From contig JAFVQU010000012.1 in assembly GCA_017504625.1 (NCBI GenBank), forward strand, positions 24,518-88,517: a stretch of 64,000 bases of DNA. Direction: 5' to 3'. The stretch is from Clostridia bacterium. GTDB taxonomy: Bacteria; Bacillota; Clostridia; Oscillospirales; CAG-272. Numbering within the stretch: the first letter of the stretch is position 1; every line of letters starts with the position of its first letter. The notes beneath the pieces were generated by a model. That model was not told the DNA's origin, did not search any database, and saw only the letters and a list, made by a program, of their open reading frames with translations. Position numbers and translations under genes: made by a program. Positions 58,547 to 64,000 of the stretch are shown in pieces.

Positions 58547-58553
58547 TTTAAAC

Positions 58554-58583
58554 TGAAAAACGGTGCGCAATGCGCACCGTTTT
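58554..58583. terminator. bidirectional terminator
   Basis: AAAACGGTGCGCA and TGCGCACCGTTTT form a 13-bp stem between the converging aspartate kinase and truB genes. Confidence 0.88.
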
Positions 58584-58585
58584 CT

Positions 58586-59509
58586 TTATAGCTCAAAGAT
58601 TTTAATTGATTTTATAGCCGTTTCGCCGTCTTGCTCTATCACCTCGCCGAGCGCGAAAAACGAGCCGTCCGCGCGGCATATTTTTACACGCGAGCCGACA
58701 GAAAAATCGGTTCGTATTTTCTTTTGGTATATAGGACATCCTCCGCGGAAGAGCTTTTCAAAAAATTCGGGCAAGCTGACCTCTCCGATATCCGAGAAAA
58801 GCCTTTCGGTCGGCACGAGTAAGCTCTGTCGTTCGTCCTCGCTCATCGCCTCGATCTCATCAAGCGTATGGCACTCGTCAAGCTTTATTCCGCAAGCCTC
58901 GATGCGCTCAAGAGTCGCCATAACACCGCCGCAGCCAAGCGCGTTTCCTATATCCGCGCAAAGCGTGCGTATATACGTACCGCCGCTGCATTCTATCGTC
59001 AGAATATACTCGTCAGCTCTGTCAGTAGGCTGACAATCAAGTGAATAAACCTTGATTTTTCTCGCCTCGCGCTTGATGACAACTCCTCGTCTTGCAAGAT
59101 CGTATAGCTTTTGTCCGTTTACCTTTAGCGCTGAATACATTGGCGGTATCTGCTCGATTTCTCCGACAAAGCGTTCACACGCCGCCATAACCGCCTCGCG
59201 CGTGGGTATATCGTCGCATCGTGACAGCACCTCGCCCGTTATGTCCTCCGTGTCGGTCATAAGCCCGAGCCGCAAGGTCGCCCTGTACCCCTTTCGGTCA
59301 GACGATATATATTCACAAGCCTTTGCCGCTCTGCCGACAAGCACCACAAGCACTCCCGTTGCCATCGGATCAAGCGTTCCCGCGTGTCCGACTCGCTTCG
59401 TGCCGTAAAGTCTGCGCACGCGGTTGACTACGTCGTGAGAGGTCATTCCCTCCCCCTTATGCACCGCCAGCACGCCGCCGGGGAGGTTATCAGTTTCATT
59501 GTGTTTCAT
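58586..59509 (-). CDS. truB: tRNA pseudouridine(55) synthase
   Basis: A 307-residue TruB. The catalytic aspartate lies in KRVGHAGTLDPMATGVL near residue 42. The supporting blocks KGYRATLRLG and GGTYIRTLCADIG are also present, and a C-terminal PUA-like part follows. It converts U55 of tRNA to pseudouridine in the T-loop. The start is ATG 59509; the ORF extension to 59581 crosses a hairpin element. It usually neighbours rbfA, nusA and infB, but not here. Confidence 0.93.
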   Translation of the reverse strand: MKHNETDNLPGGVLAVHKGEGMTSHDVVNRVRRLYGTKRVGHAGTLDPMATGVLVVLVGRAAKACEYISSDRKGYRATLRLGLMTDTEDITGEVLSRCDDIPTREAVMAACERFVGEIEQIPPMYSALKVNGQKLYDLARRGVVIKREARKIKVYSLDCQPTDRADEYILTIECSGGTYIRTLCADIGNALGCGGVMATLERIEACGIKLDECHTLDEIEAMSEDERQSLLVPTERLFSDIGEVSLPEFFEKLFRGGCPIYQKKIRTDFSVGSRVKICRADGSFFALGEVIEQDGETAIKSIKIFEL

Positions 59510-59520
59510 ATTTTTTGTTA

Positions 59521-59642
59521 CCTTTTTGGAAAAAGGCAGCACCAAAAGCTTTCCCGCAAAAAAGGATTTTGGTGTAGCCATTTTCCCTATTTTTATTTAA
59601 AGTTTTGAGGGACCAAGGGGAACTTTTTCAAAAGTTCCCCTT
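59521..59642. repeat. inverted pair of hairpin elements, copies 6a and 6b
   Basis: Copy 6a (59521-59558, minus orientation) is CCTTTTT-GG-AAAAAGG followed by CAGCACCAAAAGCTTTC, close to copy 1. Copy 6b (59600-59642, plus orientation) is AAAGTTTTGAGGGACC followed by a 12-bp stem AAGGGGAACTTT/AAAGTTCCCCTT. They are head to head as in copies 3a/3b and lie between the co-directional trmB and truB genes. Confidence 0.62.
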
Positions 59643-59652
59643 GCGCATTCCC

Positions 59653-60303
59653 TCAGAATCTAACTATTGCAGAATTAATAGTAAAGCCCTTTTCGGAGAA
59701 GTTTTTCTCGTACTCGGTCATCACGTTGCCCTCGGCACGCTCGCTATTATGGAGATCGCGCGTCTGCCAGAGGATCTCAAGTCCAAACTCGGCAAATTCC
59801 TCAAGCGAGAAGTCGAAAAGTCCGACGTTGTCGGTCTTGAAGATGAGAAGTCCGCCCTCCTTGAGCATTCTCTTGTATCTCGCGAGATAGTTGCGATGTG
59901 TAAGACGGCGCTTTGCGTGTCCCGCCTTAGGCCACGGGTCGCTGAAATTGAGGTAAAGGCGGTCAACGCTTCCCTCGGGGAACCACTCGTCAAGATTGTC
60001 GGCATCGCCGATGATAAAACGAAGGTTATCAGGTCTTGTTTCCTTGCACGCCATCGCCTTTTCAAGCGCGATGCAGCAAACGTCACGGACTCTCTCCATT
60101 GCAATGAAATTGCAATCGGGATTCTTTTCTGCCATACCGACGGCGAAGTTTCCCTTGCCGCAGCCGATCTCAAGGCAAAGCTCCTTTTCCTTGTCGGAAA
60201 AAGGAATTCGGGGATCGTCCTTAAGAACGGTAGGGTCGCTTATAAGCAACTCTGCACAGGCAAGAATTCTCTCCTCGCCGTGCTTCTTTTTTCTCATTCT
60301 CAT
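59653..60303 (-). CDS. trmB: tRNA (guanine46-N7)-methyltransferase
   Basis: A 216-residue TrmB that methylates G46 in the variable loop of tRNA. The SAM-binding strand is LCLEIGCGKGNFAVGMAE near residue 50, and YLNFSDPWPKAGHAKRRLTH near 125 is the family's catalytic and tRNA-binding signature. The length is normal for the group. It begins 15 bp after the serine hydrolase gene ends, so it is probably co-transcribed with it. Confidence 0.94.
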   Translation of the reverse strand: MRMRKKKHGEERILACAELLISDPTVLKDDPRIPFSDKEKELCLEIGCGKGNFAVGMAEKNPDCNFIAMERVRDVCCIALEKAMACKETRPDNLRFIIGDADNLDEWFPEGSVDRLYLNFSDPWPKAGHAKRRLTHRNYLARYKRMLKEGGLLIFKTDNVGLFDFSLEEFAEFGLEILWQTRDLHNSERAEGNVMTEYEKNFSEKGFTINSAIVRF

Positions 60304-60318
60304 ACTTTTTACCCTTTA

Positions 60319-61449
60319 TTATTTATAAACGTCTATTTCAAAATTGCGCGACGTACGAGCCTCAGAGCCGCCGTCGTAATGGGAATTCTTCATGTAAATT
60401 CCAACTATCTCGTTTTCGGGATCAATCCAGAAATGTGTTCCAAACGCGCCGCTCCAGCCGTATGCGCCGCAAGGCAGATGATAATCGTGAATATTTACAA
60501 CTCTCACACCAAGCCCCCATATATCAAAAGGACTTCTCCTTAATTCAGCAGGAACCGACGGAGCTTGCAAGCGCTTGACCGACTCCTCACTCAATATCCG
60601 TACCCCGTCAGCACCAACGCCGCCCGCAAGTAGCATATCTGCAAACCTTTCATAGTCGGAAATTGTTGAAACAAGTCCAGCACCGCCGCAGAAATATGTC
60701 AAAGGAAGCTTTAAGAAGATGTGCTCCCTGTCAAGCGGCAAAAATATAGCCTCGCCGTCTTGGACACTATGCATAAGTGTCATTCTCTCCCACTGCTCGT
60801 CGGACGGAACGAAGGTAGTGTCAACCATACCGAGAGGCTCGAAGATCTCTTTTTTAAGGAATTTATCAAAGGTCATACCCGACGTGATCTCAACCACGAG
60901 TGCAAGCAGATCGAATGCCTTAAGCGGAGAATAAAGCTGTGCGCTGAAAGGCTCGAACGTGATCGGCTTGCTTGCATACTCCGCCGCCACGCTCTGAAGA
61001 TCATATTCGTTATCGGGAGAAAAGTCTGCCCCAAGCACCTCGCCAAGCACTCCCGTGCCAACGCCGCTTGTGTGCGTTAAAAGATGCATTATTTTGATCT
61101 TGTTCTGCGCCTTTCCGACGATCTGGATCTTGCCGTCAACGATCCTTCCGATCTCCATATCGGCATACTCGGGGATAAATTTATCAAGAGTGTCGTCAAG
61201 AGAAACAAGACCGCGCTCGATCTGCTTCATAATAGCCACCGCTGTAATCGGCTTGGTCATCGACGCAAGTCTGAATATCGTGTCATAAGTGAGTTCTCTG
61301 CCTTCTGCCGCCTTGCCGAAGCAATTTTGATAAATGACCTCTCCGCGCTGCTTTACGAGTACCAATGCGCCGCCGATCCTGCCTGCCGCGAGATCCTCCG
61401 ATATTCTTTTTTCTATATTTTCGCGAACCCTGTCCTTATCAAGAACCAT
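60319..61449 (-). CDS. serine hydrolase, beta-lactamase/class C family
   Basis: A 376-residue protein of the beta-lactamase-related (class C/esterase) fold. The catalytic SxxK is in FRLASMTKPITAVAI near residue 68, and the HTSG block (HLLTHTSGVGTG) is present. There is no signal peptide, so it should be cytoplasmic and more likely an esterase or peptidase than an antibiotic-degrading enzyme; I cannot name the substrate. The start is ATG 61449 with GGGGAG upstream; the ORF start at 61476 has no ribosome site. It lies between ychF and trmB in the same direction. Confidence 0.87.
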   Translation of the reverse strand: MVLDKDRVRENIEKRISEDLAAGRIGGALVLVKQRGEVIYQNCFGKAAEGRELTYDTIFRLASMTKPITAVAIMKQIERGLVSLDDTLDKFIPEYADMEIGRIVDGKIQIVGKAQNKIKIMHLLTHTSGVGTGVLGEVLGADFSPDNEYDLQSVAAEYASKPITFEPFSAQLYSPLKAFDLLALVVEITSGMTFDKFLKKEIFEPLGMVDTTFVPSDEQWERMTLMHSVQDGEAIFLPLDREHIFLKLPLTYFCGGAGLVSTISDYERFADMLLAGGVGADGVRILSEESVKRLQAPSVPAELRRSPFDIWGLGVRVVNIHDYHLPCGAYGWSGAFGTHFWIDPENEIVGIYMKNSHYDGGSEARTSRNFEIDVYK

Positions 61450-61479
61450 AAATGCTTCTCCCCTCTTTGCATTCAACTC

Positions 61480-62574
61480 TTATACGTTAAATCTAAAGAG
61501 AACGATGTCGCCGTCCTTCATTACGTATTCCTTACCCTCGGATCTGACGAGTCCCTGCTCCTTTGCGGCGACCATATTGCCGCAAGCGACGAGATCGTCA
61601 AATGCGATGACCTCCGCGCGAATAAATCCGCGCTCGAAGTCGGAGTGTATCTTACCTGCCGCCTGAGGTGCTTTCGTGCCGCGGGTGATGGTCCAAGCTC
61701 TGACCTCCTCAGGCCCTGCGGTGAGGTAGGAGATAAGGCCAAGAAGCGAATAGCTTGCCTTGATAAGCTTGTCAAGACCGCTCTCCTCAATACCCATGTC
61801 AGATAGGAACATTGCTTTTTCCTCGGGATCAAGCTCCGCGATCTCGGACTCGATGCCCGCGCAAACTGCGATAACCGCGCTGTTCTCGGTTGCCGCAAAT
61901 TCCTTGACCTTCATGTAAGCCGCATTGTTCACGGGCTCCTCTGCCGCCTCGTCCTCTGCTACGTTTGCAACGTAGATTACGGGCTTCATCGTAAGCAAGG
62001 GTGTGTCGAAAAGAACCGCGCGCTCGTCGTCGCTCAGATCCATAGTTCTTGCGCAAAGGCCCGACTCAAGAGTTTCCTTGATGCGCTCAAAGATCGCAAG
62101 CTCGCCTGCAAGCGTCTTGTCACCCTTCATAGCCTTCTTGGTTCTGTCTATTCTTCTCTCAACCATTTCGATGTCCGAGAAGATAAGCTCCATGTTGATA
62201 GTTTCAAGATCGCGCATAGGATCGACCGATCCGTCAACGTGGATAATATTTTCGTCCTCAAAGCAACGGACGACGTGAATTATAGCGTCACATTCTCTGA
62301 TGTTGGAGAGGAACTTGTTGCCAAGTCCTTCGCCCTGCGACGCGCCCTTAACAAGACCCGCGATATCAACGAACTGAATGATTGCGGGAGTGTACTTTTT
62401 AGGATCGTACATTTTCGCAAGCACGTCAAGACGGCTGTCGGGCACGGTTACAACACCGACGTTAGGCTCGATCGTGCAGAAGGGATAGTTTGCGCTTTCC
62501 GCGCCCGCGTTTGTCAACGCGTTAAAAAGTGTGGATTTTCCAACGTTGGGAAGTCCTACGATACCGAGTTTCAT
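61480..62574 (-). CDS. ychF: redox-regulated ATPase YchF
   Basis: A 364-residue Obg-family ATPase. G1 reads [17 protein letters not shown] (residues 4-20), G3 [17 protein letters not shown], and the G4 position has NVAE instead of NKxD, the change that gives YchF its ATP preference. A coiled-coil insert (about 125-200) and a C-terminal TGS domain ending [16 protein letters not shown] are intact. It binds ribosomes and affects the oxidative-stress response. It has its own promoter (62626-62654) and AGGA ribosome site. Confidence 0.95.
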   Translation of the reverse strand: MKLGIVGLPNVGKSTLFNALTNAGAESANYPFCTIEPNVGVVTVPDSRLDVLAKMYDPKKYTPAIIQFVDIAGLVKGASQGEGLGNKFLSNIRECDAIIHVVRCFEDENIIHVDGSVDPMRDLETINMELIFSDIEMVERRIDRTKKAMKGDKTLAGELAIFERIKETLESGLCARTMDLSDDERAVLFDTPLLTMKPVIYVANVAEDEAAEEPVNNAAYMKVKEFAATENSAVIAVCAGIESEIAELDPEEKAMFLSDMGIEESGLDKLIKASYSLLGLISYLTAGPEEVRAWTITRGTKAPQAAGKIHSDFERGFIRAEVIAFDDLVACGNMVAAKEQGLVRSEGKEYVMKDGDIVLFRFNV

Positions 62575-62625
62575 TTTTTATTCCTGCTTTCTCTAAAAAT
62601 GCGCATAATTATCTATTGTAGATAC

Positions 62626-62654
62626 ATTATAATATATTCTCATCGATTTTTCAA
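62626..62654 (-). promoter_or_regulatory. sigma-A promoter of ychF
   Basis: TTGAAA (62654-62649) and TATAAT (62631-62626), spacer 17 bp, minus strand. Confidence 0.8.
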
Positions 62655-62686
62655 CTGTTTTTAGAAATTTGTCGTCCGAATTGTGC

Positions 62687-62726
62687 AAAAAGAGAGCTTT
62701 TGCGTTATGCAAAAGCCCTCTTTTTG
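62687..62726 (-). terminator. terminator of the DUF1963 gene
   Basis: AAAAAGAGGGCTTTTGC and GCAAAAGCTCTCTTTTT pair with one mismatch around ATAAC; T5 follows on the minus strand. Confidence 0.85.
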
Positions 62727-62746
62727 TTTTTCGGTTTCGTTGCTCG

Positions 62747-63301
62747 TCAGCTGTATTCCTCCTGCAAGGTAACGCTACTAAAGTCCTTTTCGTCCTTGCC
62801 GAAGAAGAAATAAAGAAATCCGTCAAGGTGGTCGAGAAATTCCATTTCACTGTCGAGGGGATCAAATTGCAAAAGAAGCTTTGGTGGAGCATCTTCGTAA
62901 TTCCAATCGCTCGGTACGCCTAAAAGGCGCGTGCAGGCTTCGTCATCGTCGACCTCGCAGAACTCCATTAAGTACGCATCGTTGAATCTTTCATAGCCCT
63001 CGACCTCAAGGTTGAAATCGTCAATGGCAAGCTCGGGCTCGCCGTCAAAGCAGCGCACGTCTGCCTCTAAATTATAATCTCCTCCGTCAATATGTAAGAA
63101 GATATAGAGATAGCCTGTGTGGGGAAGGCGGTTTTCCTTATCAAGACGCGCGATATCGGCAAGGTTGATTTGACAAAGGAAAATTTCATCCTCATAGAAG
63201 TCGCCTTCCCACGCAAGGGGAACGGTGGGAGTGCCAAAAAACTTTGACGCACCGAGATCGTAATCTGCAAGTGCTTTTTTTACTTTAATTCCAATTGCCA
63301 T
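62747..63301 (-). CDS. DUF1963 (YwqG-like) family protein
   Basis: A 184-residue protein matching the DUF1963 pattern: FFGTPTVPLAWEGDFYEDE at the start, FLCQINLADIARLDKENRLP with a GYLYIFLH strand, and LLQFDPLDSEMEFLDHLDG near the end. The fold resembles bacterial immunity-type SMI1/YwqG proteins, and the biochemical role is unknown. It follows two small uncharacterised genes with 23- and 28-bp gaps, so the three form an operon that continues beyond the right edge. AAAGGAG lies 14 bases before the ATG, a long spacing. Confidence 0.8.
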   Translation of the reverse strand: MAIGIKVKKALADYDLGASKFFGTPTVPLAWEGDFYEDEIFLCQINLADIARLDKENRLPHTGYLYIFLHIDGGDYNLEADVRCFDGEPELAIDDFNLEVEGYERFNDAYLMEFCEVDDDEACTRLLGVPSDWNYEDAPPKLLLQFDPLDSEMEFLDHLDGFLYFFFGKDEKDFSSVTLQEEYS

Positions 63302-63324
63302 AGCAGTTTTGGCGCTCCTTTCCT

Positions 63325-63681
63325 TTATTCTTGCTTGCCTTTTTCCTCAAGCATCAAAATCACGTGATCGCTGCGCGACCATGCGTATTCATTTCTGCCG
63401 CCCTGCGCATTCTCGCCACGCAGACACACGCGGAGCTTGTCAAGAGAAATAACATCCTCGATGCCCCTCTGCGCTTTTTCATCAAAGAAGGTGAATTTGA
63501 TCTCGTTCTCGGTCAATTCATCAATCCTGATTCTCTCGCCGCGGCTTGTTTGGTCTGCACCTTCAAAGATGTCATAGACCTCGTTCCAATAGTGGTCATA
63601 CCAGCTGCCATAGGTATATTCGTGCGTTTCGCGATCAAGACGGAGAATGTAGCTCGACCATTTTTCGTTTATATTACTCAT
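63325..63681 (-). CDS. hypothetical protein
   Basis: A 118-residue acidic soluble protein rich in Tyr, Trp, Asp and Glu (THEYTYGSWYDHYWNEVYDI near residue 20). No signal peptide, no transmembrane helix and no cysteine motif. I do not recognise a family. AGAGG lies 6 bases before the ATG. It is the middle gene of an operon with a DUF1963 gene downstream and a partial gene upstream. Confidence 0.72.
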   Translation of the reverse strand: MSNINEKWSSYILRLDRETHEYTYGSWYDHYWNEVYDIFEGADQTSRGERIRIDELTENEIKFTFFDEKAQRGIEDVISLDKLRVCLRGENAQGGRNEYAWSRSDHVILMLEEKGKQE

Positions 63682-63709
63682 TTTTCAACCTCTGCTATTT
63701 TATGCGACG

Positions 63710-64000
63710 TTATGATATGGAATAGTGGATTTTATCTTCTCGCTCGGGCTCGGTCTTTTCGGTAACGACCGTTGCGCTGAATGCATAATGCGAATTATAG
63801 CAGCCCTCGAGATAGGACCATTTTTGATAGGAATATACTCCTCTGCATTCCTCGCCCACTCTGACCACGCGCTCATATTCCACAGGTACTATCTCTGATT
63901 CCTTGTTATTGGGATCTTTTCTTTCGCTGGAATAGGAATGAACCGTAAACGTGCCGTCGCCGTTGTCCTTACAGCTTATCCAAAAGCTATAGCCCGCAAC
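63710..64000 (-). CDS. hypothetical protein, C-terminal part
   Basis: The last 96 codons of a gene that runs off the right edge, ending with TAA at 63712-63710. The visible part (SYSFWI-like start GYSFWISCKDNGDGTFTVHS, then VEYERVVRVGEECRGVYSY) is soluble and beta-rich in character, with aromatic strands. No family recognised. It lies 28 bp before the next gene, so it is in the same operon. Confidence 0.7.
   Translation of the reverse strand, partial: VAGYSFWISCKDNGDGTFTVHSYSSERKDPNNKESEIVPVEYERVVRVGEECRGVYSYQKWSYLEGCYNSHYAFSATVVTEKTEPEREDKIHYSIS

Overview
The window looks like a chromosomal piece of an endospore-forming member of the Clostridia (Eubacteriales). The evidence is SpoIIE and a 29-residue SpoVM, a type III glutamine synthetase, a CD1247-type protein, a RemA/YicC/omega/PriA/Def/Fmt/RsmB/RlmN/RsgA/ThiN cluster, ECF vitamin-transporter S components, lipobox-bearing solute-binding proteins, and many sigma-A promoters of the form TTGACA-N17-TATAAT. 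Genes are dense, on both strands, and mostly separated by short rho-independent terminators. I saw no rRNA, tRNA, CRISPR array, transposase or phage gene.

Layout. 1-5.3 kb: a heterodimeric ABC exporter and a MATE pump. 5.3-9.2 kb: an AraC regulator divergent from three oxidoreductase genes (MDR, Gfo/Idh/MocA, quinone-oxidoreductase type) with interlocked promoters. 9.3-11.6 kb: a YtrA-like GntR regulator with an ABC ATPase and permease. 11.8-17.4 kb: glnN, an XRE regulator ending in a zinc ribbon, and spoIIE. 17.7-20 kb: a SLOG protein, a FliB-like protein and birA. 20.1-24.2 kb: a secreted FKBP/trigger-factor-like lipoprotein, then a preQ1-I riboswitch with queT and a tetrahydrofolate riboswitch with a FolT-FolC fusion. 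24.4-27.1 kb: an MBOAT/DHHW polymer-acylation pair. 27.2-31.8 kb: three paralogous solute-binding lipoproteins, each with its own promoter and no permease. 32-34.6 kb: flavin reductase, phosphodiesterase, efp and a Cys/Asp-rich CD1247-type protein. 34.7-37.1 kb: a LytTR-DUF3021-ABC operon with a paired operator. 37.2-50.3 kb: ygiQ, spoVM and the housekeeping cluster. 50.5-64 kb: GtrA, cysS, sugar isomerase, Fe-alcohol dehydrogenase, a small ribbon-helix-helix/SLOG cassette, DUF1015, aspartokinase, truB, trmB, serine hydrolase, ychF and three small genes at the right edge.

The most interesting items are: (i) two ECF S components, each under its matching riboswitch, one fused to the enzyme that traps its substrate; (ii) a ribbon-helix-helix/SLOG pair bracketed by long hairpin-forming inverted repeats, with a tandem 10-bp operator in its promoter; (iii) a dispersed family of hairpin elements with a constant GTTTTTGG-like flank, twice arranged as close inverted pairs; and (iv) a PASTA protein without a kinase domain in the place normally held by PrkC, with the phosphatase gene missing beside it.

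All calls come from reading the sequence and from memory of family signatures; no database search was run.
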